64,000 nt of DNA. It comes from Knoellia sp. p5-6-4. GTDB lineage: Bacteria > Actinomycetota > Actinomycetes > Actinomycetales > Dermatophilaceae. Of this stretch, positions 56,606-64,000 are shown piece by piece; position 1 is the stretch's first letter; each line of letters begins with the position of its first letter. The notes beneath the pieces were generated by a model. It saw nothing but the letters and a program-made list of their open reading frames with translations. It was not told the origin of the DNA and did no database searches. Both the position numbers and the translations under genes were made by a program. The stretch lies in the NCBI RefSeq assembly GCF_029222705.1, contig NZ_JARGZF010000001.1, positions 1,980,437-2,044,436 on the forward strand, in the 5' to 3' direction.

Positions 56606-57280
56606 ATGTGGGTCTGGATCATCATCGGCATCGTCGTGGTGCTGCTCGCGCTCGCGGTGGTGGGCGTCTACAACGGGCTCGTCAAGCTGCGCAACCGGGT
56701 GCAGGAGGCGTGGCGCCAGATCGACGTCGAGCTCAAGCGGCGGCACGACCTCATCGGCAACCTCGTCGAGACGGTCAAGGGCTACGCGGCCCACGAGCGG
56801 GGCACCCTCGAGGACGTCATGAAGGCCCGGTCGGCGGCCATGGCCGGGGGCCAGAGCCCCGCGGCTCAGGCGCAGACCGAGGGTGCCCTCAGCGCCGCGC
56901 TCGGCCGGCTCTTCGCCGTCGCCGAGGCCTACCCGGACCTGAAGGCCAACCAGAACTTCCTGTCGCTGCAGGAGGAGCTGACCTCCACGGAGGACAGGAT
57001 CGCCTCGGCCCGGCGCTACTACAACGCCAACGTGCGCGAGCTCAACACCAGGGTCGAGACGGTGCCGAGCAACATCGTGGCCGGCATGTTCGGCATCGGC
57101 CGAGCCGAGTACTTCGAGGCAGAGGGCGCCGAGCGCGACGTGGTGAAGGTCGACTTCGGCCAGCGCGAGGCCACCATCCCGCCCCCCAGCGGGTATGCCG
57201 GGGGCACGCCCGCCGGTTCGCAGCCCGGTTCGGAGGGGCCGGCCGACCCGCCGCGGGGGGCCGTGCCGCCGTCCGAGTAG
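56606..57280 (+). CDS. LemA family protein
   Basis: A 224-residue protein with one N-terminal membrane segment (WIIIGIVVVLLALAVVGVY), followed by the LemA helical bundle: YNGLVKLRNRVQEAW, RRHDLIGNLVETVKGYA, the YPDLKANQNFL motif near residue 115 and RRYYNANVRELNTRVETVPSN. A Pro/Gly-rich tail follows. LemA proteins are membrane-attached with the bundle on one face and have no settled function. A TAGGAT box at 56571-56576 and GGGGAG before ATG 56606 suggest an ordinary leader. Confidence 0.92.
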   Translation: MWVWIIIGIVVVLLALAVVGVYNGLVKLRNRVQEAWRQIDVELKRRHDLIGNLVETVKGYAAHERGTLEDVMKARSAAMAGGQSPAAQAQTEGALSAALGRLFAVAEAYPDLKANQNFLSLQEELTSTEDRIASARRYYNANVRELNTRVETVPSNIVAGMFGIGRAEYFEAEGAERDVVKVDFGQREATIPPPSGYAGGTPAGSQPGSEGPADPPRGAVPPSE

Positions 57281-57294
57281 ATGTCCTCCGGGAC

Positions 57295-57328
57295 GAACCG
57301 CCGTCCACCGACCGGTGGACGGCGGTTC
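57295..57328 (+). terminator. Strong hairpin after the LemA gene
   Basis: A perfect 15-bp stem (57295-57309 with 57314-57328) with loop GACC, 14 bases after the lemA stop and 49 bases before the ABC gene. It should separate the two transcription units. Confidence 0.82.
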
Positions 57329-57377
57329 ATCCGGTCGATGCTCCTCGCGGCCGGCCCGAACTGGACAGACTTGGGGC

Positions 57378-58286
57378 ATGAGCACACCCATCGAGGTCGA
57401 GGGGCTGAGCAAGGCGTATGCCGGGCAGCCTGCCGTCGACGGCATCGACCTGCAGGTCCGGACCGGCGAGGTGTTCGCCCTGCTCGGACCCAACGGCGCC
57501 GGCAAGACCACCACCGTCGAGATCCTCGAGGGTTTCCGCCACCGCGACGCCGGCCGGGTCAGCGTTCTGGGGGAGGACCCCTCGAGCGCCGGGCTCGACT
57601 GGCGGCAGCGGCTCGGCATCGTGCTGCAGAGCTCCCAGGGCCTCGACCTGCTGACGGTGCGCGAGGTCGTCGCCAGCACCGCCAAGGTCTACCGCCGGCC
57701 GCGCGACGTCGACGAGGTCATCGCGGCCGTCGGCCTCGCAGAGAAGCGTGACAGCCGCACGGCCAAGCTCTCCGGCGGGCAGCGTCGCCGCCTCGATGTG
57801 GCACTCGGCATCGTCGGCCGCCCCGAGCTGCTGTTCCTCGACGAACCCACCACCGGGTTCGACCCGCAGGCCCGGCGGGACTTCTGGTCGCTCATCGCCG
57901 GGCTCGCCGGGGACGGCACCACGATCGTGCTGACGACCCACTACCTCGAGGAGGCCGAGCAGCTCGCCGACCGGGTGGGGATCATCGCCGGGGGACGCAT
58001 GATCACGGTCGACACCCCTGCCGAGCTCGGCGGGCGGGCCCAGCAGCGGGCCACCGTCTCGTGGCGGGAGGGCGGGGTGGTGCGCACCGTCGCCACCGCC
58101 GAGCCGACCGCCGAGGTGGCCCGACTGGCCAGTCGCTTCGGCGGCGAGGTGCCCGAGCTCGTCGTGCAGCGGCCGACTCTGGAGGACACCTACCTGCGGC
58201 TGATCGCCCCGTTCGCGACCGCCGAGGAGGCTGCTCCCGACCTCGCGGCACCGGTCGTGGCAGCCGCGGAGGGGGCAGTGCGATGA
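57378..58286 (+). CDS. ABC-2 type exporter ATP-binding protein
   Basis: A 302-residue ATPase of the drug-exporter (DrrA-like) group. Walker A GPNGAGKT (37-44), Q-loop VLQSSQGLD, signature LSGGQRRR, Walker B LLFLDEPTTGFD and H-loop TTHYLEEAE are intact; a C-terminal domain of about 90 residues follows, as in DrrA proteins. ATG 57378 is 6 bases after CAGACT, a leaderless-type start. Its stop overlaps the permease ATG by 4 bases; kinase and regulator genes follow in the same operon. Confidence 0.92.
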   Translation: MSTPIEVEGLSKAYAGQPAVDGIDLQVRTGEVFALLGPNGAGKTTTVEILEGFRHRDAGRVSVLGEDPSSAGLDWRQRLGIVLQSSQGLDLLTVREVVASTAKVYRRPRDVDEVIAAVGLAEKRDSRTAKLSGGQRRRLDVALGIVGRPELLFLDEPTTGFDPQARRDFWSLIAGLAGDGTTIVLTTHYLEEAEQLADRVGIIAGGRMITVDTPAELGGRAQQRATVSWREGGVVRTVATAEPTAEVARLASRFGGEVPELVVQRPTLEDTYLRLIAPFATAEEAAPDLAAPVVAAAEGAVR

Positions 58287-59083
58287 GCACCGCCGCCGTG
58301 GCCCTCGACCGCACGGTCCTGGAGCTCAAGATGTACTTCCGCGAGCGCGACTCGGTCGTGTTCTCCTTCCTGTTCCCCGTCGTGATGCTGTCGCTGTTCG
58401 CCTCCGTCTTCGGCGACAGCTTCGAGTCGGGCGGGAGCCCCGTCGGCGCCGCGCAGTTCTTCCTCCCGGGCATGGTCGCCGGTGGCGTGATGCTCACCAG
58501 CTTCCAGACGCTGGCGCTGGGGGTGGCCATGGAGCGCGACGACGGCACCCTCAAGCGGCTGCGCAGCACGCCCATGCCGCCGGTCGCGTACTTCCTCGGC
58601 AAGGTCGGGCTGGTCGCGGTGACGTCCGTCGCCCAGCTGGCCCTGCTGCTGCTCGTGGCGCGCCTCGTGTTCGACGTCCCGATGCCCTCGGCCCCCTCGG
58701 CGTGGGCCACGTTCGCCTGGGTGTTCCTCCTCGGCGTCGCGTCGGGCACCGTGCTGGGCATCGCCTACTCCACGCTGGCCGGCTCGGCGAGGTCCGCCGG
58801 AGCCGTGGTCATCGGGCCGCTGCTCGTGCTGCAGTTCATCTCCGGCGTCTACTTCGCCTACGGCGACATCCCCTCGTGGATGCAGCAGGTGGCAGCCCTC
58901 TTCCCGCTCAAGTGGGTGGCCCAGGGCATGCGGTCGGTCTTCTACCCTGCGGCCATGGAGACCCAGGAGGTGGCCAGCGCCTGGGAGCACCCGATGGTCG
59001 CCCTCGTGCTCACCCTCTGGCTGGTCGCCGGCCTCGTCCTGTGCACCCGCACCTTCACCTGGTTCAAGCGGGGCTCGGTCTGA
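58283..59083 (+). CDS. ABC-2 type exporter permease
   Basis: A 266-residue permease with six membrane segments in the ABC-2 pattern: an amphipathic start (LELKMYFRERDSVVFSFLFP), the ERDDGTLKRLRSTPMPP coupling region near residue 90, and the late GVYFAYGDIPSWMQQVAALFPLKWV block. Together with the upstream ATPase it should export a drug, lipid or peptide; the two-component genes next to it suggest the exporter is switched on by its substrate or by membrane stress. Its stop overlaps the kinase ATG by one base. Confidence 0.9.
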   Translation: MSTAAVALDRTVLELKMYFRERDSVVFSFLFPVVMLSLFASVFGDSFESGGSPVGAAQFFLPGMVAGGVMLTSFQTLALGVAMERDDGTLKRLRSTPMPPVAYFLGKVGLVAVTSVAQLALLLLVARLVFDVPMPSAPSAWATFAWVFLLGVASGTVLGIAYSTLAGSARSAGAVVIGPLLVLQFISGVYFAYGDIPSWMQQVAALFPLKWVAQGMRSVFYPAAMETQEVASAWEHPMVALVLTLWLVAGLVLCTRTFTWFKRGSV

Positions 59084-60279
59084 TGGAGGCAGCGACCGCA
59101 GCAGCGCACGACCGCGACCTCGTCTGGCGCCGTCAGCTGGTGTTCTGGCACGCGACCTTCGGCGTGCTCTTCGTGGTCACGCTCTACCTCACCGCGATGG
59201 ACGACCGGGGCCAGCGCCTCGCCGGCGCGGCCTGCGTGGCCGGCATCGGGATCGCGTATGCCGTGTGGGGCGCCCGGGGCCTGCAGCTCCAGGACCGCCG
59301 GCTCGGGACGACCTACCTCGCGGTGGCCTGGCCGCTGTTCCTCCTGCTCATCGCGATCAACCCGGAGGGCGACTACTACTTCGTCTCCTTCGCGCTCTTC
59401 CCGCAGACCTGGGCGCTGCTCTCGCGCCGCGCCGCGGTGTGGGTCACCGTGGCGGTGGTCGTCGGACTGAGCGTGGTGCGCCTGCTCACGCTGCCCCAGA
59501 CCACCGGCGCGCTGATGACGATCGTGGTGTCATCGGCGATCACGCTGGGCCTCTCGCTCGGCATGGGCCTGCTCATCCACGTGCTGACCGACGAGATGGA
59601 ACGCCGCGCCGACACGATCGAGGAGCTCCACCGCACCCAGGTCGACCTCGCCGCTGCCGAGCGCGCCCAAGGCGTCTTCGCCGAGCGGGAGCGGCTCTCC
59701 CGCGAGATCCACGACACCCTCGCGCAGGGGTTCACCTCCGTGGTGACCCTGGCACGGGCGGCCGATGCCGCGCTCGACCGGGGCGACCTCGAGACGGTGC
59801 GCGAGCGGCTGGCGCTGCTCGAGTCGACGGCGGCGGAGAACCTTGCCGAGGCCCGGCTGATCGTCGCCGCGCTGACGCCCGGGCACCTCCAGCAGGGCAC
59901 CCTTGCCGAGGCGCTCCAGCGCGTGGTCGACACCGCGTCGGCCGAGTCGGGCATCGACGGCACCCTCACCGTGGTGGGCTCGCCCGCGACGGCGGCCGCC
60001 AACTCCGAGGTGGTCCTCCTCCGCACGGCGCAGGAGGCGATCGCCAACATCCGCAGGCACTCGGGCGCCTCCTCGTTCTCGGTCCGCCTCGACTACTCAG
60101 ACCCCGCCCGGGTCGGCCTCGAGGTCACCGACGACGGCCAGGGCTTCGATCCCGGCCGGGTGCGGTCGGGCTTCGGGATCGTGGGCGCCCGGTCACGGGC
60201 AGCCGACCTCGGGTCCGAGCTCGTCGTCGACACCGTGCCGGGGTCGGGCACCACGCTGCGCGTGAGCGTGCCCCGATGA
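59083..60279 (+). CDS. NarL-partner sensor histidine kinase
   Basis: A 398-residue kinase with five or six N-terminal membrane segments (to about residue 170) and hardly any extracytoplasmic loop, so it probably senses within the membrane, as the LiaS/DesK-like kinases next to exporters do. The HisKA_3 site is REIHDTLAQGF, and the ATPase domain has EAIANIRRHS, DDGQGFDP and GFGIVGARSRA. It is coupled to the exporter permease by a one-base overlap and to the regulator by four bases. Confidence 0.9.
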   Translation: MEAATAAAHDRDLVWRRQLVFWHATFGVLFVVTLYLTAMDDRGQRLAGAACVAGIGIAYAVWGARGLQLQDRRLGTTYLAVAWPLFLLLIAINPEGDYYFVSFALFPQTWALLSRRAAVWVTVAVVVGLSVVRLLTLPQTTGALMTIVVSSAITLGLSLGMGLLIHVLTDEMERRADTIEELHRTQVDLAAAERAQGVFAERERLSREIHDTLAQGFTSVVTLARAADAALDRGDLETVRERLALLESTAAENLAEARLIVAALTPGHLQQGTLAEALQRVVDTASAESGIDGTLTVVGSPATAAANSEVVLLRTAQEAIANIRRHSGASSFSVRLDYSDPARVGLEVTDDGQGFDPGRVRSGFGIVGARSRAADLGSELVVDTVPGSGTTLRVSVPR

Positions 60280-60923
60280 CGCTGCGGCTGGTGGTCGTCG
60301 ACGACCACCCCGTCGTGCGTGCCGGGCTCGTGGCGATGCTGGGTGAGGAGCCCGACTTCGAGGTGGTCGGCGAGGCGGCGGACGGAGCGGAGGCCGTGGT
60401 CCGGGTCGGTGAGCTCGCGCCCGACGTCGTGCTCATGGACCTGCGCATGCCCGTGCTCGACGGCGCCGAGGCGACCGCGCGCCTGCGGGAGAACGGCGGA
60501 CCGCCGGTGCTCGTGCTGACCACCTACGACACCGACGCCGACATCGTCCGGGCGGTCGAGGCCGGCGCCACGGGTTACCTGCTGAAGGACGCCCCCCGGG
60601 CGGTGCTGGCGCAGGCCGTGCGCGCCGCAGCCCGGGGCGAGACGGTGCTCGCCCCGCCGGTGGTGGCCCGTCTCGCCGGCCGGCTGCGCGCCGATGCCGC
60701 CTCCGCCCAGGCTGGCGCAAGCGCGCCGCAGCTGACCCCCCGCGAGGTCGAGGTGCTCGGCTGCGTCGCCCGCGGCCTGTCCAACGCCGAGGTGGGGCGC
60801 GCGCTGTTCATCGGCGAGGCCACGGTCAAGACCCACCTGCTGCGGACCTTCGAGAAGCTCGGGGTGACCGACCGCACGGCGGCGGTCACCGCGGCATACC
60901 GTCTGGGGCTGCTGGAGCTCTGA
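60276..60923 (+). CDS. NarL/LuxR-type response regulator
   Basis: A 215-residue regulator with a receiver domain (Asp9/Asp10, phosphoacceptor Asp55 in LMDLRMP, Lys104 in LLKD) and a LuxR helix-turn-helix (LTPREVEVLGCVARGLSNAEVG, then FIGEATVKTHLLRTFEKLGV). It should act with the kinase upstream to control this ABC operon. ATG 60276 overlaps the kinase stop (ATGA). The last codons lie inside the terminator stem. Confidence 0.94.
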   Translation: MTLRLVVVDDHPVVRAGLVAMLGEEPDFEVVGEAADGAEAVVRVGELAPDVVLMDLRMPVLDGAEATARLRENGGPPVLVLTTYDTDADIVRAVEAGATGYLLKDAPRAVLAQAVRAAARGETVLAPPVVARLAGRLRADAASAQAGASAPQLTPREVEVLGCVARGLSNAEVGRALFIGEATVKTHLLRTFEKLGVTDRTAAVTAAYRLGLLEL

Positions 60924-60943
60924 CGCGAGCCCAGCAGCCCCAG
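60903..60943. terminator. Hairpin at the end of the exporter/two-component operon
   Basis: A perfect 13-bp stem (60903-60915 with 60931-60943), a one-base bulge, then four more pairs (60917-60920 with 60927-60930) and loop TGACGC. It overlaps the regulator's last codons and ends 14 bases before the convergent peptidase stop, so it may serve both. Confidence 0.78.
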
Positions 60944-60957
60944 CCGGAGCGTGGTGC

Positions 60958-62595
60958 TCAGCGGGTCATGCCCAGCAGGTGCTGGCGCAGCGCCAGCTGG
61001 TGCGGTGACAGGACGGCCCCTGAGCGGCTCATTCCCGAGGCGGCCGAGGCGCTCGACGGGTCGGGCGGGGGCAGCGGGTCGCACCGCAGGTCGGCGCGGT
61101 TGCCGGAGCGGCGGTCGGGCAGCTCGCCGGTGGCGAGGTAGGCCGCGATGGCCCCGTCCGTGCAGTCCACGCCGGAGAGGGAGGCGGAGTGGGTGGTGCC
61201 GCCCACGCCCTCGATGAGGCGCGACTCCGGGAACAGCCGGCGCGTGGCGAGCGCGCCGGAGAACGGCGTCGCCGCGTCGTGGGTCTCGGAGACGAGCAGG
61301 ATCGGCGGTGCGTCCGAGCCGTCGACCTCGACGGGCTCGCCCACGTCACCGGCCCAGGTGCGGCAGGGGGCGTTGAACCACGCGTTGCCCCAGGTGAGGA
61401 ACGGAGCCTTCTCGTGGATGCGCCAGTTGACCTCACGCCAGGTGTCCCAGTCCTGCGGCCACGGTGCGTCCGTGCAGATCACCGCGAGGTACATGGCGTA
61501 GCCGTTGTCGGCCCCCGGTCCCGAGGGGCCCTGGAAGGCGTCGGCGAGGGCCTTGACGGGGGCGTAGTTCCCGTCGTTGACCGCGGCGGCGAAGGCTGTC
61601 GCGATCTCGTGCCAGGCGAAGACCCCGTAGCCGGCGACCACGAAGACGTCGTTCCACTCGGTCGCCCCGAACTGGCCACCCGCCTGGGGCGAGCTGGTCA
61701 GCGCCTTGAGGACCTCGTAGTAGGCGTCCTCGACGTCGTCACCGCTCGTCCCGAGGCCGTAGACGTCGTCGTGCTTGGCGATCCAGTCGAAGTAGATCCC
61801 GATGGTCTTCTCGAACGCGAAGTCCTGGTCGAGGTTCGCGTGCCACCAGACCCGGTCGGGGTTGATGACGCCGTCGAACACCATCCGCCGAACGCGGTCG
61901 GGGTGCAAGGTGGCGTAGACCTCGCCGAGGTAGGTGCCGTAGGAGAAGCCGTAGAAGTTGATCTTCTTGGCGCCGAGGGCGGCGCGGATGCTCTCCATGT
62001 CGGCGATGGTGTCGGTCGTCTTCAGGTGGTCGAGCAGGCGCCCGCCGGCGGCCTCGCAGTCCTCGGCGTAGTTCTCGGTCTTGGTCAGCCAGGCCTGCTC
62101 GATGCTCTTGGTCCGCGGGACGTACGAGGGCGGTGTGTCCTCGAAGTAGCTGCCGTCGCAGGTGAGCGAGGGCCTGCTCGCCCCGACGCCGCGGGGGTCG
62201 AAGCCGATCCAGTCGTAGGTCAGGCCCGCGCCGTCGGGGACGATCCGCTGGAGCACCGAGTAGATGAGCCCCGAGCCGCCCGGACCACCGGGGTTGACCA
62301 GCATGACGCCCTGGTACTCCGAGGCCGGTGACGTGTGGCGCATGCGGGAGACGGCCAGCTGGATCTTCTCGCCCTTGGGGCGGTCGTAGTCCAGAGGCAC
62401 GCTGACCATGGCGCACTCGGCGCCGAAGTCCTTCAGGAGCTGGTCGACGCAGTCGCCCCAGCTGGGCGCCGGCGGGACGTAGCCGGTCGCCATGGTGGCG
62501 GTCGTGGTGGTGGCGGTGACGCCCTGGGCCGGCGCAGCGACGGCCAAGGCGCCGATGGTGATCCCCGCGGCAGCCGCGGCGAGCAGTCTCCTCAT
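60958..62595 (-). CDS. Secreted S33 alpha/beta-hydrolase peptidase (tripeptidyl aminopeptidase-like)
   Basis: A 545-residue exported serine hydrolase like the Streptomyces tripeptidyl aminopeptidases. The signal peptide is residues 1-26 (cleavage near APAQG). The oxyanion region NPGGPGGSG, the nucleophile in GFSYGTYLG, the acid in SETHDAATP and the His in GGTTHSA form a full triad. Paired cysteines (DCVD, ECAM, LTCDGS, EDCEAA and others) fit an extracellular enzyme. ATG 62595 follows GGGGAGGA with six bases between. Proline iminopeptidase or tripeptidyl activity are both possible. Confidence 0.88.
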   Translation of the reverse strand: MRRLLAAAAAGITIGALAVAAPAQGVTATTTTATMATGYVPPAPSWGDCVDQLLKDFGAECAMVSVPLDYDRPKGEKIQLAVSRMRHTSPASEYQGVMLVNPGGPGGSGLIYSVLQRIVPDGAGLTYDWIGFDPRGVGASRPSLTCDGSYFEDTPPSYVPRTKSIEQAWLTKTENYAEDCEAAGGRLLDHLKTTDTIADMESIRAALGAKKINFYGFSYGTYLGEVYATLHPDRVRRMVFDGVINPDRVWWHANLDQDFAFEKTIGIYFDWIAKHDDVYGLGTSGDDVEDAYYEVLKALTSSPQAGGQFGATEWNDVFVVAGYGVFAWHEIATAFAAAVNDGNYAPVKALADAFQGPSGPGADNGYAMYLAVICTDAPWPQDWDTWREVNWRIHEKAPFLTWGNAWFNAPCRTWAGDVGEPVEVDGSDAPPILLVSETHDAATPFSGALATRRLFPESRLIEGVGGTTHSASLSGVDCTDGAIAAYLATGELPDRRSGNRADLRCDPLPPPDPSSASAASGMSRSGAVLSPHQLALRQHLLGMTR

Positions 62596-62775
62596 CGTGG
62601 TCCTCCCCCGTGAGTGGCACGGCGATGTGCCGGTCGAACCACTCTTCCCGCCGCAGGGGCGCCCGGGGACCGCCACGCGGGCTAGTCAGGGGCGCCCCGC
62701 ATGGGCGTCGTTTGCCGTAGTCCGCTGCGCCGGTGCGCCGCTCGGGACGGCGTGCGATGGGGGTGGGACGACGGG

Positions 62776-63459
62776 TCAGTCGCGGCCCTCGATGAGGTCC
62801 TCGACGACCTCCTCGGTCTCCTCGATCGCCACGCGGGCGGCGCTCTTGGCCCGGACGAACTCGAAGATCATCGGCACGACCGACACCGCGACGATGGCGA
62901 GGATCGCGAGCTCGAGGTGCTCCGTGAGCGCCGGGAACCGCTTGCCGAGGAAGTAGCCGAGCAGCGTGATGCCGGTGGCCCAGAGCAGCGCGCCGACGCC
63001 GCTCCAGACGAAGAAGTGGCGGCGGTCCATGCGGCTGACGCCGGCCACCACCGTGATGAAGGTCCGCACGATCGGCACGAAGCGGCCGATGATCAGGGCC
63101 TTGGCACCGTGCTTCTCGAAGAAGGCGTGGGTGTCGTCGAAGTACTTCTTCTTGATGAAGCGGCCCTCACGCTCGTAGAGCGGGGCCCCGACGGCTCGGC
63201 CGATCTCGTAGCCGGTGATGTTCCCCAGGAAGGCCGCCGCGGTCAGGACCGCGCAGGCGACCCCGATGTTGACGTCGATCGAGTCGCCGTTAGCGATGAA
63301 CAGGCCCACCGCGAAGAGCAGCGAGTCACCGGGGAGGATCGGGAACAGCAGCCCGCACTCGATGAAGACGATCGCCGCGCTCACCCAGAAGAACTGCCCG
63401 CCGAAGCGGTCGAGCAGCCATTGGGGGTCCATCCAGTCGGGGCCGAGAGAGTGCATCAC
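62776..63459 (-). CDS. DedA family membrane protein
   Basis: A 227-residue DedA/SNARE-associated (PF09335) protein. Characteristic parts are FIECGLLFPILPGDSLLFAVGL near residue 32, LGNITGYEIGRAVG near 78, and FEKHGAKALIIGRFVPIVRTFITVVAGVSRM, with the Arg and Pro residues essential in other family members. DedA proteins flip undecaprenyl phosphate or other lipids and support membrane energetics. I start at GTG 63459, seven bases after TACCCT; ATG 63456 is the next codon. An acidic C-terminal tail faces the cytoplasm. Confidence 0.9.
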   Translation of the reverse strand: MMHSLGPDWMDPQWLLDRFGGQFFWVSAAIVFIECGLLFPILPGDSLLFAVGLFIANGDSIDVNIGVACAVLTAAAFLGNITGYEIGRAVGAPLYEREGRFIKKKYFDDTHAFFEKHGAKALIIGRFVPIVRTFITVVAGVSRMDRRHFFVWSGVGALLWATGITLLGYFLGKRFPALTEHLELAILAIVAVSVVPMIFEFVRAKSAARVAIEETEEVVEDLIEGRD

Positions 63460-63567
63460 GAGCCCAAGGGTATGCCGCGGAGCCGGGTCTGCCCGAATCC
63501 GCGCGGTCCGCCCGGCGGGCTTTGCTCCCTCTTGGGGCCAGGCAACCGTGACGGTCACCGCCTGCCA

Positions 63568-63597
63568 TTGACACGGTCTGCCGTGCCTGAGGACAGT
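63568..63597 (+). promoter_or_regulatory. Promoter of the SpoIIAA-like gene
   Basis: TTGACA (63568-63573), 18-base spacer, GACAGT (63592-63597), then 7 bases to ATG 63605. A consensus -35 with a leaderless-type start. Confidence 0.6.
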
Positions 63598-63604
63598 GAG
63601 AGGC

Positions 63605-63976
63605 ATGATCCGCCTACTGCGTGACATGCCCGCCGGGGTCCTCGGGCTCGAGGCGGTGGACGACGTGGAGAAGGAGGACTACCAGAAGGTCATCGTGCCC
63701 GCAGTCAACAAGGTCATTGAGGAGCACGGGAAGGTGCGCCTGGTCTACGTCCTCGGGCCGGAGTTCGACGACTACGAGGGGGACGCGGTCTGGGAGGACC
63801 TGAAACTGGGCGCACGGCACCCGACGTCGTTCGAACGAATGGCGATCGTCACCGATGCGGCTTGGGCAGGCCCGGCGGTCAAGGTGTTCAGCGTCCTGTG
63901 GCCCGGGCAGGCACGCGCGTTTCGCCTCTCTGACCTCGAGGCAGCCAAGCATTGGGCGGCCGAAGACTCCAGCTGA
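63605..63976 (+). CDS. SpoIIAA-like (STAS-fold) protein
   Basis: A 123-residue single-domain protein of the SpoIIAA-like group (PF11964): the start MIRLLRDMPAGVLGLEAVDDVEKEDY, here in two blocks, VIVPAVNKVIEEHGKVRLVYVL near residue 29, FERMAIVTDAAW near 76 and the ending PGQARAFRLSDLEAAKHWA. The family has a STAS fold but lacks a proven role; the Ser that is phosphorylated in true SpoIIAA is not obvious. It stands alone, with its own promoter; the next gene is outside the window. Confidence 0.85.
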   Translation: MIRLLRDMPAGVLGLEAVDDVEKEDYQKVIVPAVNKVIEEHGKVRLVYVLGPEFDDYEGDAVWEDLKLGARHPTSFERMAIVTDAAWAGPAVKVFSVLWPGQARAFRLSDLEAAKHWAAEDSS

Positions 63977-64000
63977 CGGGGATGACGCCGCCCGAGGTGC

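Overview
The window is high-GC, gene-dense actinobacterial DNA: 61 protein genes, about three quarters on the + strand, with no gap of 300 bases or more and no rRNA, tRNA, CRISPR array or insertion sequence that I can recognise. Gene content (dnaK-grpE-dnaJ-hspR with HAIR operators, an LprG/P55 pair, a deazaflavin-type reductase, EF-G2, GTG starts, TANNNT-type -10 boxes placed directly before start codons) points to Actinomycetia. My best guess is a member of Micrococcales such as Intrasporangiaceae, but I cannot confirm this without a search.

Layout. 1-1501: tail of a PhoX/DUF839 phosphatase-like gene and a VanY-type carboxypeptidase. 1550-8156: an IclR regulator, a CitA/CitB-type two-component pair, and a divergent tctCBA tripartite tricarboxylate transporter operon ending in a universal stress protein. 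8760-18364: histidine degradation in two blocks, hutH-hutU and amidohydrolase-hutF-hutI, separated by three unrelated genes (pyrimidine-dimer glycosylase, YbaK-type deacylase, secreted beta-propeller). 18694-21821: a TPP riboswitch followed by ykoE and a single gene fusing two ECF ATPases to an EcfT domain. 22463-25142: 2H phosphoesterase and EF-G2. 25718-29864: the HspR-controlled dnaK operon. 29948-31654: fhs. 31651-40445: a FadR-type regulator divergent from a sugar ABC transporter and a hexonate/hexuronate catabolic operon (galactonate dehydratase, KDPG-type aldolase, KDG-type kinase, ManD-type dehydratase, gluconokinase). 40451-44950: TspO-like protein, deazaflavin-type reductase, secreted M28 aminopeptidase and a membrane glycosyltransferase gene cut by an in-frame TAG. 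45073-50880: clpB behind a HAIR box, then an unknown protein, a flavin-type oxidoreductase and a GH13 enzyme. 50969-53312: LprG-like lipoprotein with a P55-like exporter. 53374-56497: xthA, two short-chain dehydrogenases and pyrE. 56606-60923: lemA, then an ABC-2 exporter with its own NarL-type two-component system. 60958-63976: S33 peptidase, DedA protein and a SpoIIAA-like protein.

Most striking signals. (1) The octamer GTATGCCG/CGGCATAC occurs at least 41 times by eye, about 20 times more than base composition predicts. It uses codons that are otherwise rare here (TAT, ATA), and in three or four intergenic sites it is arranged as inverted pairs that form terminator hairpins, an organisation resembling the uptake sequences of Neisseria and Pasteurellaceae. 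(2) A near-identical palindrome, CGTCTCG-N4-CGAGACG, precedes both halves of the split hut cluster. (3) Many genes have a -10-like box 6 to 8 bases before the start codon, suggesting leaderless transcripts; in two places the TAG stop codon of the upstream gene forms the first half of that box.
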